Assembly (NCBI RefSeq): GCF_016757735.1
Contig: NZ_CP068439.1
Span: 186,001 to 250,000, forward strand
DNA: 64,000 nt
DNA from: Aequorivita iocasae
GTDB taxonomy: Bacteria > Bacteroidota > Bacteroidia > Flavobacteriales > Flavobacteriaceae
Direction of reading: 5' to 3'
Each line of letters opens with the position of its first letter. The first letter of the stretch is position 1. The notes under the pieces are model-generated. The model did no database searches and was not told the origin of the DNA. It worked only from the letters and a program-made list of their open reading frames with translations. Positions 8,727-16,383 of the stretch are shown piece after piece. The position numbers and the translations under genes were made by a program.

Positions 8727-8745
8727 ATTACATTAAAATATCCAA

Positions 8746-10785
8746 TTAATTTACTGGTGGCAAATTGCTGTAATTCTTAGAATAGAAGAACATTTGATCG
8801 GCAAAAGTTTCTGGCTGTTCTATAGTGAAACTTTCTATTTCACCACTATCGTTCATTTTCGGAACAAGCACAGGATTTACAAAACCGCTATATGGTGCAG
8901 AAGTAAACTGTTTGTTGCGCTCCAAAATTTCCTTGTGAAGGGTTTGATCTACTTTAACACCGTAGGTTTCAACTAAATTTTCTACCGCAGCGTAATCACC
9001 TTCGCTTTTAATTCGCTGTGTTTCACGAAGCAATTCACCGAATAAGTCGTGAAGTTTATCATAGTCATTAATGTTGTAATAAGTTTTTCCGTCGCGGGTA
9101 ATTTTTTCAATTACGTTATCGGCTTTTCCTTTTTCATAAACCCAGGCAGATACCCACTGACGGTTACGCATGTGTGCTTCTTCCACATCATCGCCTAAAT
9201 TTAAACGAATCAACTGCGTCATCAAACCGTTGCGAATGTATCCGTCATAAGCAGCCATTCCTACTTTTTTCCAATCATCAACCAAACCGAGCTCTTGTAA
9301 CTTTGGGTTGTACAAATAATAAAGACCCACCAAATCTGCACGGCCTTCTTCTAAAGTAGAAGCATAGTTTTTTAATGTTTCCTTGGTTTCGCCAACGCCA
9401 GGATTTAATTGCCCTGAAGCGTGGCCTATTACCTCGTGAAGTGCTGTATGAAGTTTATCGGCTTGCTGCCCGTATTTTTCTTCCAGTTCAAGTTCTTCTT
9501 CGTCATTAACAAACTCTTTCAATCTGCCTGTGCTTCCTGCATTGTTGTAGGCTTCAATAATATTTCCGAGGGAAACGGACTTACTGCCCACTTCGGCACG
9601 GATCCAGTTTGCGTTTGGAAGGTTTACCCCAATTGGTGTACTCGGGGAAGCATCACCGGCTTCACCCGCAACGTTCACTACTTTATAGGTTACGCCTACC
9701 ACATTTTTCTTTTTGTGCTCGTCCATCAATGGGGAATTATCTTCAAACCACTGTGCGTTTTCAGAAAGTACTGCCATTTTTTCAGACATATCAAAATCCT
9801 TTATTTGAACGATGGTTTCATAGGAACCTCTATACCCTAACGGATCGTTATAAACTTCAATAAAACTGTTTATGTAGTCTATGTTTCCTTCGGTGGCGGC
9901 GGTCCACGCTACATTGTAGTCATCCCATGTTTGAAGGTCTCCCGTTTTGTAATATTCAATTAAAAGACCAATGGCATCGCCCTGGGCTTTGTTTTCGGCA
10001 ACTCCCTGTGCTTTTTCAAGCCAGCCAATAATTTTGTCTATCGCTGGGCCGTAAAGTCCGCCAGATTTGTACACCAATTCCTTAAGCTCTCCATTTTCCT
10101 TCACCAATTTTGAATTTAATCCAAATGAAAGCGGCTTTTCGGGATTGGGAGATTTCTTTTTTGCATAAAAACTTTCAACATCTTTATTGGTCACGTTTGG
10201 ACCATAAAAGTTAACCGCACTTTGGGCTACGTTATCTACACCCTTTGCCTGGTTTACTTTTTTGGAATCTTTATCGTTAAAGATTACTTCAAAAGCTTCG
10301 CCTTCCAAAGTAGTATTGGTATCTGTTAAAAGTTGCTTTAAATATTCCGAAGAAAATTCAGGCTTCAGTTTATCGTTGGAATAATGGTGGTGTATACCAT
10401 TACTGAACCAAACTCTTTTCAAGTAAGTTTCAAAATTTTTCCAGTCTTCGGTGTTTTTATCGCCTTTATAGTTTTCATACACATTTTCCAACGCTTTTCT
10501 AATGGTAAGGTTGTGGCGGTAGTTTTGGTCCCACATAATATCGCGTCCTTCCAAACCTGCTTGGGTAAGATAATACACAAGTTTTTGTTCTTTTAGGGTA
10601 AGTTTGTCCCACCCGGGAATTTGGTAACGCAATACTTTTACATCGCCAAAAGTTTCCACATTATAATCAAACGCCGTGGATTCTGTTTTTTCCACTTGGG
10701 CTACATCCTTTTCCGTTTTATTGTCATTACAGGAAAAAAATAGCAACCCACTCATTGCCAGTGCAATAAAAAAGGTTTTCTTCAT
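8746..10785 (-). CDS. Dipeptidyl peptidase III-like (M49) lipoprotein
   Basis: This is a zinc metallopeptidase of family M49, which removes dipeptides from peptide N-termini. The zinc motif HEVIGH is at 450-455 and the second motif EEGRAD (third ligand Glu) at 479-484; both fit M49 (HExxGH and EExRAD). A lipoprotein signal peptide with LLFFSC ends at residue 19, so it is probably anchored in the envelope and acts on peptides in the periplasm or at the surface. The length of 679 matches Bacteroidota M49 enzymes. It is expressed alone and ends at the shared terminator. Confidence 0.94.
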   Translation of the reverse strand: MKKTFFIALAMSGLLFFSCNDNKTEKDVAQVEKTESTAFDYNVETFGDVKVLRYQIPGWDKLTLKEQKLVYYLTQAGLEGRDIMWDQNYRHNLTIRKALENVYENYKGDKNTEDWKNFETYLKRVWFSNGIHHHYSNDKLKPEFSSEYLKQLLTDTNTTLEGEAFEVIFNDKDSKKVNQAKGVDNVAQSAVNFYGPNVTNKDVESFYAKKKSPNPEKPLSFGLNSKLVKENGELKELVYKSGGLYGPAIDKIIGWLEKAQGVAENKAQGDAIGLLIEYYKTGDLQTWDDYNVAWTAATEGNIDYINSFIEVYNDPLGYRGSYETIVQIKDFDMSEKMAVLSENAQWFEDNSPLMDEHKKKNVVGVTYKVVNVAGEAGDASPSTPIGVNLPNANWIRAEVGSKSVSLGNIIEAYNNAGSTGRLKEFVNDEEELELEEKYGQQADKLHTALHEVIGHASGQLNPGVGETKETLKNYASTLEEGRADLVGLYYLYNPKLQELGLVDDWKKVGMAAYDGYIRNGLMTQLIRLNLGDDVEEAHMRNRQWVSAWVYEKGKADNVIEKITRDGKTYYNINDYDKLHDLFGELLRETQRIKSEGDYAAVENLVETYGVKVDQTLHKEILERNKQFTSAPYSGFVNPVLVPKMNDSGEIESFTIEQPETFADQMFFYSKNYSNLPPVN

Positions 10786-10932
10786 TTTAAAATATTTTAG
10801 ATTTCCGCAAATGTACTAAAATAATGTTGGTGATAGATAGATGTCAAAATTTGAAAAACCGAAACATTTCAATTTTAAAGGCATCAATGAAATTTCACTA
10901 TCTTAGCAACACCAATCAACACCCCCGACCAA

Positions 10933-11988
10933 ATGAAAATTTTAAAGTACTTATTTTTTCTCCTTCTCATCATTATTATTGGCAGTGCTATTTATTTTGG
11001 AACCAAAGATGGAACTTATGATATTCAGGATACAATGGTAATTAACGCACCGCCAGAGGTGGTTTTCAATAAAGTGAACGATTACAAAAGTTGGGAAGAA
11101 TGGGGACCTTGGAAAAAAGAGGATTCCACAATTACATTTACATATGCCGAAAAGACTGTTGGTGAAGGTGCATCTTATTCTTGGGATGGCGAAATGAGTG
11201 GCTCCATGACCACTACGAAAGTAATTCCGAATAAAGAAATAGAGCAGGATTTGACACTAAATACTCCCGGCGGCGAAAGAAACCCGAAGGTTTATTGGAC
11301 GTTTGAGGAAGTGGAAGGCGGAACCAAGGTTACCTGGGGAATGAAGGGAGAGCACACATTAATTGACAAAGCCTATTATTCATTGAGCGGAATGGACTTT
11401 GATGCCGAAATGCACAAAATGAACGAAGCAGGACTTGAAGGAATTGCTGAAGAAGTAGCTGAGGACATGAAACAATATTCCATAAATGTTGATGGCGTTA
11501 CCCAGTACGGCGGCGGGTATTATATGTACACAACATCAGTTTCTAAAATGAGCGAGCTTGGTGAAAAAATGGCACCTATGATGGGAGAAGTAATGAATTT
11601 CATCACCAAGAACAACTTGAACATGGCCGGAATGCCTTTCACAATTTATAATGAAGTAGACAACGCAAACGGCACGGTAATATTTTCAACTGGTATACCA
11701 GTGAAAGAACAGGTTATAACTCCAGAAGGCAGCCCCGTAGTTTGTGGTTTTATGAATCCAGTTAAAGCAGTAAAAATTTCATTAAAAGGAAATTACACAC
11801 ATCTACCGGAAGCCTACACAAAAGGAAGACAGTATATTGATAAAAACGGACACCAGATAGACCCAGACAGAAAAATGTTTGAAGTTTACGTTACCGACCC
11901 TGAAGAAACGCCTAATCCCGCAGATTGGCTTACCGAAATTTACATTCCTATAATTACTGAAGCCGAACCCGTTCAAGATGGTATTTAA
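10933..11988 (+). CDS. SRPBCC domain plus GyrI-like effector-binding domain protein
   Basis: An N-terminal hydrophobic helix (about 4-20) acts as signal or anchor. An SRPBCC/polyketide-cyclase-like domain follows (about 28-170, with INAPPEVVFNKVNDYKSWEEW). The C-terminal half (about 185-350) is a GyrI-like/AraC effector-binding domain, shown by YGGGYYMYTTSV, IPVKEQV and FEVYVTDPEETPNPADWLTEIYIPI. Both domains bind small hydrophobic or aromatic ligands in known families, so a ligand-binding role at the inner membrane is inferred. The stop codon is directly followed by the crcB ATG with no gap, so the two are co-transcribed. Confidence 0.88.
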   Translation: MKILKYLFFLLLIIIIGSAIYFGTKDGTYDIQDTMVINAPPEVVFNKVNDYKSWEEWGPWKKEDSTITFTYAEKTVGEGASYSWDGEMSGSMTTTKVIPNKEIEQDLTLNTPGGERNPKVYWTFEEVEGGTKVTWGMKGEHTLIDKAYYSLSGMDFDAEMHKMNEAGLEGIAEEVAEDMKQYSINVDGVTQYGGGYYMYTTSVSKMSELGEKMAPMMGEVMNFITKNNLNMAGMPFTIYNEVDNANGTVIFSTGIPVKEQVITPEGSPVVCGFMNPVKAVKISLKGNYTHLPEAYTKGRQYIDKNGHQIDPDRKMFEVYVTDPEETPNPADWLTEIYIPIITEAEPVQDGI

Positions 11989-12360
11989 ATGAAGCACTTG
12001 GCATTGGTTTTTATAGGTGGCGGATTGGGGAGCACACTTCGGTATGCGTTTTCAAAATGGCTGAATAGTTATGAAACAGGAATACCCTATGGAACTTTTG
12101 CAGCAAATATTTTAGGAAGTTTATTAATTGGAATTATTCTCGGCCTTGCATTAAAAAATGAAACCCTTTCCCAAAGCACAGTTTTATTTTTGGCCACGGG
12201 TTTTTGTGGCGGATTTACCACTTTTTCCACATTTGCTTATGAAAACCACGTTTTTTTAAAAAACGGTGATTTTATGTCTTTCGCCCTATATACCCTTGCC
12301 AGCTTGGTGATTGGTTTTGCAATGGTTTTCTTCGGAATGTGGTTGGTGAAGTATTTTTAG
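11989..12360 (+). CDS. crcB: Fluoride ion channel CrcB/Fluc
   Basis: This is a small four-helix membrane protein that exports fluoride as a dual-topology dimer. The family motifs are GGGLGSTLRY at the N-terminus, GTFAANILGS (about 34-43) and GFCGGFTTFSTF (about 71-82), the last holding the Phe-box and Na+ site residues. The length of 123 is normal. Its ATG abuts the stop of the SRPBCC gene, and its end overlaps the convergent DUF1684 gene by four bases. I saw no crcB (fluoride) riboswitch-like leader, and none would be expected within an operon. Confidence 0.95.
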   Translation: MKHLALVFIGGGLGSTLRYAFSKWLNSYETGIPYGTFAANILGSLLIGIILGLALKNETLSQSTVLFLATGFCGGFTTFSTFAYENHVFLKNGDFMSFALYTLASLVIGFAMVFFGMWLVKYF

Positions 12361-12962
12361 TGCTTGCCAAAGTCCTTTACCCCAGCTTCAATTCTGATTA
12401 ATAAATCGTTCTCTTTTGGCGGAATGGGGCACGAAAAACGCGCACTGTAAGCACAGTAAGGATTGTACGCTTTATTGAAATCTATAATTATGGTATCGCC
12501 CTCGGGAATGCGCTGGTCCAGAAATCTCCCGCCTCCGTAAGAGCCATCGCCACTGGTTAAGTCGGTAAATGGGAGAAAAAGATAATCTTCATAGCCCGGT
12601 TCACTATAGGGCTGGGTACTTTTGAAGAGGTTCAACACAAAATCCTTTCCATCTATTGAAAAATGCGCTTCACCGTATTTTACATACTCAGGTGTTCGGG
12701 CAGTAGTTGTGGGCATCAAGAAAGGTTTTTCATCTGGAGTACGGACAAATTTTGCTTCAACAATAAACTTTGGATCAATTGGATAAAACTCCAATCCCTT
12801 AAAATTTTTAAAATCCTTCGGTTCCAAAATTGTGGTTTCGGGATTGCTGAATTCTTTGTTCAGTTCAATCTGCGCAGCCTTGCTTTCAGAAATAATGGCC
12901 TCTTCCTGCGCAGAAATGATTGTGCAGAACAGTAAAAAAATCACTTTAAGTAAATTCTTCAT
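12357..12962 (-). CDS. DUF1684 domain secreted protein
   Basis: This exported protein has a DUF1684 domain, whose function is not established. A signal peptide ends near residue 18 (TIISAQ). The domain runs from about 35 to 200 and shows the family stretches LEFYPIDPKF, YVKYGEAHFSIDGK, YEDYLFLPFTDLTSG and the C-terminal YNPYCAYSARFSCPIPPKEN with two conserved cysteines. The length of 201 fits. It overlaps the end of crcB by four bases and appears to be a single-gene unit. Confidence 0.9.
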   Translation of the reverse strand: MKNLLKVIFLLFCTIISAQEEAIISESKAAQIELNKEFSNPETTILEPKDFKNFKGLEFYPIDPKFIVEAKFVRTPDEKPFLMPTTTARTPEYVKYGEAHFSIDGKDFVLNLFKSTQPYSEPGYEDYLFLPFTDLTSGDGSYGGGRFLDQRIPEGDTIIIDFNKAYNPYCAYSARFSCPIPPKENDLLIRIEAGVKDFGKH

Positions 12963-13013
12963 AATTTGTTTTCAGTAAAAGTAGAAAAGAATTTCAAACT
13001 TCATATTAATTTT

Positions 13014-13021
13014 TATTTTTG
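13014..13021 (+). promoter_or_regulatory. -7 box for the secreted hypothetical gene
   Basis: TATTTTTG fits TAnnTTTG, 15 bases before the ATG at 13037. This argues against an upstream TTG start at 13019, which would lie inside the promoter. Confidence 0.5.
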
Positions 13022-13036
13022 GCAAAAAAACACTTT

Positions 13037-13666
13037 ATGATTAAAACTCTCCTCACTTCACTATTACTCTGTATCAGTTCGCAATTTCTAGTGGCACAGC
13101 ATATTGATATTGACAAAAAGGCACTTTCATTTTTAGCTTCACAAGAAAAGGTGAATGTGGTTTTTACCTTCGACAGCTTAACTTTTGACGGAAAAAACAT
13201 TCCCGAAGCAAAATTTCTTCAAATGCGATACGTGGAGGTTTCGGAATGGAAAGACAAAGAGGCCGCAAAAGAATGGCTGGAGCTATATGATGAACACAAA
13301 AACCAAAAGTGGCAAGAATTATTTTTAGCCACGCTTAACGAAAAAACAGCAGAGTATAAAAACGCTCCAGTATTCAATAAAAATGATAGTAGCGCAAAAT
13401 ACACTATGAAGGTAAACAGTGATTGGATGTATTTTGGATATAATGTAATTATTGGAAAGGAACCTTCCAAAGTATCGATGACCTTTGATTTTTATGAAAC
13501 CAAAAATCCTTCTATTGTTTTGTTCAGCACAGAAATCAGCCGGGCAATGGGAGTAAATAATGAAAGCTATAACCTACGGGATTGGCCCAGTTTTAGAAGA
13601 ATGGGCAAAGCTTACATAAGAGCGGGCTATAAACTCGGACAGGCATTTAAACGTGTTTTAAATTAA
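13037..13666 (+). CDS. Secreted protein of unknown function
   Basis: I do not recognise a named family. The 209-residue product starts with a clear signal peptide (MIKTLLTSLLLCISSQFLVAQ, cleavage after about residue 20). A mixed alpha/beta region follows, containing FTFDSLTFDGKNIPEAKFL, a Lys/Glu/Trp-rich helix (about 70-110) and a C-terminal beta part with DWMYFGYNVIIGKEPSKVSM. The start ATG at 13037 is chosen over TTG 13019 because it gives the proper signal peptide and clears the -7 box. It stands alone, upstream of the MFS leader region. Confidence 0.8.
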   Translation: MIKTLLTSLLLCISSQFLVAQHIDIDKKALSFLASQEKVNVVFTFDSLTFDGKNIPEAKFLQMRYVEVSEWKDKEAAKEWLELYDEHKNQKWQELFLATLNEKTAEYKNAPVFNKNDSSAKYTMKVNSDWMYFGYNVIIGKEPSKVSMTFDFYETKNPSIVLFSTEISRAMGVNNESYNLRDWPSFRRMGKAYIRAGYKLGQAFKRVLN

Positions 13667-13674
13667 CTTTTTGC

Positions 13675-13703
13675 TTGCCGAAAAATAATTTTTACTACAT
13701 TTG
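13675..13703 (+). promoter_or_regulatory. Promoter of the leader-ORF/MFS transcript
   Basis: A -33 TTG (13675-13677), an 18-base spacer and a perfect -7 box TACATTTG (13696-13703) fit the flavobacterial consensus. Transcription would start near 13709, before the 24-codon ORF at 13724. Confidence 0.7.
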
Positions 13704-13723
13704 AAAATCAATTTCACTAAAAA

Positions 13724-13798
13724 ATGAAAAGTAACACATACACCTGCCGCAGAAACCAGGTCATTTCAAACCAGAAGTGCCGGCGATGTATGTATTGA
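13724..13798 (+). CDS. 24-codon putative leader peptide ORF ahead of the MFS gene
   Basis: An ATG at 13724 opens 24 codons ending in TGA. The peptide has a marked composition: three Cys and four Arg in two clusters, TCRRNQ (residues 7-12) and KCRRC (18-22), the second using CGG and CGA Arg codons. It lies about 15 bases after a predicted transcription start. It is followed, 28 bases after its stop, by a strong hairpin, and then by the MFS exporter ATG. This layout is that of a regulatory leader peptide with attenuation. It could be a chance ORF in a long 5' leader; that it is translated is an inference. Confidence 0.5.
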   Translation: MKSNTYTCRRNQVISNQKCRRCMY

Positions 13799-13826
13799 CT
13801 ATATAACAATAAGTTTATACAATATA

Positions 13827-13856
13827 AAAACGTCCCGGCCAAAACCGGGACGTTTT
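13827..13856 (+). terminator. Strong hairpin between leader ORF and MFS gene (candidate attenuator)
   Basis: A perfect 12-bp stem, AAAACGTCCCGG (13827-13838) and CCGGGACGTTTT (13845-13856), has a 6-base loop. It is GC-rich in an AT-rich region and ends in four T, 22 bases before the MFS ATG. The GCCGG in the leader ORF (13779-13783) is complementary to CCGGC of the 5' arm (13835-13839), allowing a competing pairing. Confidence 0.65.
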
Positions 13857-13878
13857 ACATTTATACCACCAACCAAAG

Positions 13879-15102
13879 ATGAAAAAGATTTACACAAACT
13901 ACCTGGCAAACTTTCGGGGTTTATCCCGAGAAATCTGGCTATTGTCTTTGGTTACCTTCGTCAATAGAGCTGGAGCCATGGTAATTCCCTTTTTATCATT
14001 GTACCTAATAAACGTGGAAGGTTTTGATTTGCCACAAGTGGGGTGGATAATGTCTTGTTTTGGTCTAGGTTCATTGGTGGGTACATATATTGGCGGGAGA
14101 TTAACAGATTCGATAGGTTTTTATAAAGTGATTCTTTCAAGCCTTTTTTTGGGCGGAGTTGGTTTTATATTGCTTCAATATATCAATACATTTTACGGAT
14201 TCTGCATAGGTATATTTTTATTGACTTTGATGGCAGATGCGGGTCGCCCTGCCATTTTTGTAGCTGCTGATGCATACAGCAAACCGGGAAATATTACCCG
14301 AAGTATTGCTTTAATTCGTTTGGCAATAAACTTAGGCTTTTCCATAGGCCCATTGATTGGCGGTTTAATAATCGCGCACATAAATTATACTTCACTTTTT
14401 TGGATTGATGGTTTAACCTGTATGCTCGCTTCCCTTGGTGTATTTCTTCTTTTGAAACCTAAAAAACTAATAAATACCACTGAGGAAAAAACTGTAGTTT
14501 TAAAAGAAGGGCTGCCCCCTTATTTGAACAAGCTTTTCCTTATTTTTTTCGTAATAATGGTAGCTAACAGTCTGGCATTTGTTCAATATTTTTCAGTGAT
14601 GCCTGTTTATTATGAAAAGGTGCATTTCCTTTCCGAAGATGTTATTGGGTGGTTATTATTTATAAATGGCGCCACAATTGTAATTTTTGAAATGCCGCTG
14701 ATTGCTTGGCTTGACCGAAAGAAAATTTCTAAAACCATGGCTACTTTCTGGGGAATTTTCTTTCTGGGGTTGAGTTTCTTGGTATTAAACCTGAGCACGT
14801 GGAGCGGTGTGCTAGTAATAGCTATGTTATTAATGACTTTGGGAGAAATGATTGGGTTTCCATTTTCAAACGCACTGGCATTGGAAATGTCACCAAAAGG
14901 GAGAAAGGGCAGTTATATGGCGCTATACAGTATGAGTTTTAGCGTTGCGCATTTAATTGGCCACAATGGTGGGATGAATTTGGTGAATAGTTTCGGCTAT
15001 TTTAAAACTTGGACAATTTTTTCAATATTCCTGCTTTTTATAGCAGCGCTGACAATCTGGCTATACTTTTTACTTAAAAAATCACAAACAGGAAATATAT
15101 AA
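13879..15102 (+). CDS. MFS transporter, multidrug-type exporter
   Basis: This 407-residue major facilitator has about 12 membrane helices. The loop 2-3 signature of proton-driven MFS is seen as GTYIGGRLTDSIGF (about residues 68-81), preceded by GWIMSCFGLGSLVG in helix 2. The N-terminal NRAGAMVIPFLSLYL and the central cytoplasmic loop (about 193-215) are as in DHA1-type drug exporters. The substrate is not predictable. The unusual feature is its 5' region, with a promoter, a Cys/Arg-rich leader ORF and a strong hairpin, which suggests induced expression by attenuation. Confidence 0.9.
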   Translation: MKKIYTNYLANFRGLSREIWLLSLVTFVNRAGAMVIPFLSLYLINVEGFDLPQVGWIMSCFGLGSLVGTYIGGRLTDSIGFYKVILSSLFLGGVGFILLQYINTFYGFCIGIFLLTLMADAGRPAIFVAADAYSKPGNITRSIALIRLAINLGFSIGPLIGGLIIAHINYTSLFWIDGLTCMLASLGVFLLLKPKKLINTTEEKTVVLKEGLPPYLNKLFLIFFVIMVANSLAFVQYFSVMPVYYEKVHFLSEDVIGWLLFINGATIVIFEMPLIAWLDRKKISKTMATFWGIFFLGLSFLVLNLSTWSGVLVIAMLLMTLGEMIGFPFSNALALEMSPKGRKGSYMALYSMSFSVAHLIGHNGGMNLVNSFGYFKTWTIFSIFLLFIAALTIWLYFLLKKSQTGNI

Positions 15103-15109
15103 CCCAAAT

Positions 15110-15307
15110 TTATAATTGAGGATTTTTTTTGGGGCGTCTTTGCTTACGCGAAACAATGACCGCATCCAAACACGAAATCATCAAGCCAATTCCCGCAAAG
15201 AGGCATATTAATCTAACAAAAAAATCACCGGGATATTCTAGGCCAGTAAAGCCCAGTAATGCCGTAATAATGGTTACGATTAAAAATTGGAAAGTATAAT
15301 TTTTCAT
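15110..15307 (-). CDS. Small membrane protein, two TM segments
   Basis: The function is unknown. From the ATG at 15307 the product has 65 residues with two hydrophobic helices (about 5-23 and 29-48) joined by GFTGLEYPGDFF and ending in a strongly basic tail (RKQRRPKKN). The GFTGL turn recalls DUF1328-type small proteins, but I am not confident of that match. An ATG 13 codons upstream (15346) would add a polar extension ahead of the first helix and is less likely. The stop lies 7 bases from the convergent MFS stop. Confidence 0.65.
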   Translation of the reverse strand: MKNYTFQFLIVTIITALLGFTGLEYPGDFFVRLICLFAGIGLMISCLDAVIVSRKQRRPKKNPQL

Positions 15308-15407
15308 AACATTGTTTTTTGGAAAGTACTTGTAGCTAAAGTACATTGAAAGATGAGTTGTTTTTCTTAAAATGAAACCAATTATAACATTTTTAACACA
15401 ACAGTAT

Positions 15408-15851
15408 TTATTTTAAGGGTTTTATGTCATTGTTTTTAACCACATGGGAAAGAACAATTTGTGTTTTAGTTTCACCGTAAACTATCAATTGATCGATAAA
15501 ACTTTCCAAATGTTTTTGATTTTTAAGTATTACCTCCATTACAATGTTTTCGTTTCCAGTAATTCGGTAGCAGTTTAAAACTTCTTCATACGTTTTTACC
15601 ACTTCCAGAAAGGGTTTTAGTTTTCCCATAAATGCCCGCAGTGTAATAATTGCTTTAAATTGATACCCCGCCATAAATGGAGAAATATCTGTGTAATAGC
15701 CATTTATTATGCCTGTATCCTCCATTTTCTTTATCCTTTCAGAAACTGCCGGTGAACTTATGCCCACTTGTCTACCAATTTCAGTGTTGGGTTGGCGGGC
15801 ATTTTTTTGAAGACAATTCAATATTTTCCAATTCAAAGAATCTATACTCAT
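15408..15851 (-). CDS. Lrp/AsnC family transcriptional regulator
   Basis: This is a feast/famine-type DNA-binding protein. The N-terminal winged helix-turn-helix is seen at about residues 4-60 (NTEIGRQVGISSPAVSERIKKME). The C-terminal RAM ligand-binding domain (about 65-140) has the typical YRITGNENIVMEVILK. Ligands of the family are often amino acids. The length of 147 is normal. It is transcribed away from the unknown gene at 15975; the two could share regulatory sequence in the 123-base gap. A link to the nearby MFS gene is possible but unsupported. Confidence 0.92.
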   Translation of the reverse strand: MSIDSLNWKILNCLQKNARQPNTEIGRQVGISSPAVSERIKKMEDTGIINGYYTDISPFMAGYQFKAIITLRAFMGKLKPFLEVVKTYEEVLNCYRITGNENIVMEVILKNQKHLESFIDQLIVYGETKTQIVLSHVVKNNDIKPLK

Positions 15852-15916
15852 TTTAAAGTTTATTTATTAAATAAATTAATATTTAAAGCAAATATACGTT
15901 TTTACTTTAATATCAA

Positions 15917-15948
15917 TTGCACAATAAATGATGTAGTGATTAAATTTG
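15917..15948 (+). promoter_or_regulatory. Promoter for the gene at 15975
   Basis: A -33 TTG (15917-15919), a 21-base spacer and a perfect -7 TAAATTTG (15941-15948) lie 26 bases before the ATG. It lies between this gene and the divergent Lrp-type regulator gene. Confidence 0.6.
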
Positions 15949-15974
15949 ATTCGCTTTAAAAAAGAAATAATAAA

Positions 15975-16370
15975 ATGTTGCCCCATCAATTCGGAAACGA
16001 CTCAAAATCGGCTATTTATAACAAAGCGCTTGATATATTCTCCTTGGCGAGAAATATTTCAGCCTATATAGGCCATGATCTGGCGCACCTTCAAAAAAAT
16101 GGCGCTGAAGACCCGAATATTTATTTTACAGGTGATATTGTGCAGCAATCAATTTCATTGGGGCCACAAATCCTGAAAGCAGAAAGTCAATCTTTTTCTG
16201 AAGAAAAGCATAAATACGCGGCTTCAGTAATGCGTCTTTCCAATCTTCTTTATAAAAATTGCGAACGTTTGGAAAGAGTGAACAGTAATGGAAAAGATTT
16301 TCTGCCATTACTCCGCAAAGAGCTCAAAAGATTTAGAAAACTCCAACATACCTGGAGGCTAACCCTTTAG
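15975..16370 (+). CDS. Unknown cytoplasmic helical protein
   Basis: I do not recognise this family. The 131-residue product has no signal peptide or membrane segment and looks mainly helical, with NKALDIFSLARNISAYI, EEKHKYAASVMRLSNLLYKNCERLERV and a basic C-terminus (LRKELKRFRKLQHTWRL). A good promoter lies upstream and codon use matches the neighbours, so it is probably real. It diverges from an Lrp-type regulator and converges with icmF, with a 13-base gap. The basic C-terminal helix might bind nucleic acid or a partner protein; this is a guess. Confidence 0.72.
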   Translation: MLPHQFGNDSKSAIYNKALDIFSLARNISAYIGHDLAHLQKNGAEDPNIYFTGDIVQQSISLGPQILKAESQSFSEEKHKYAASVMRLSNLLYKNCERLERVNSNGKDFLPLLRKELKRFRKLQHTWRLTL

Positions 16371-16383
16371 GAAACTGAATTTG

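Noticed and set aside
11860-11990. Search for a fluoride riboswitch ahead of crcB
   Set aside because: crcB abuts the coding sequence of the SRPBCC gene with no leader. No such structure was recognised before the SRPBCC gene either.
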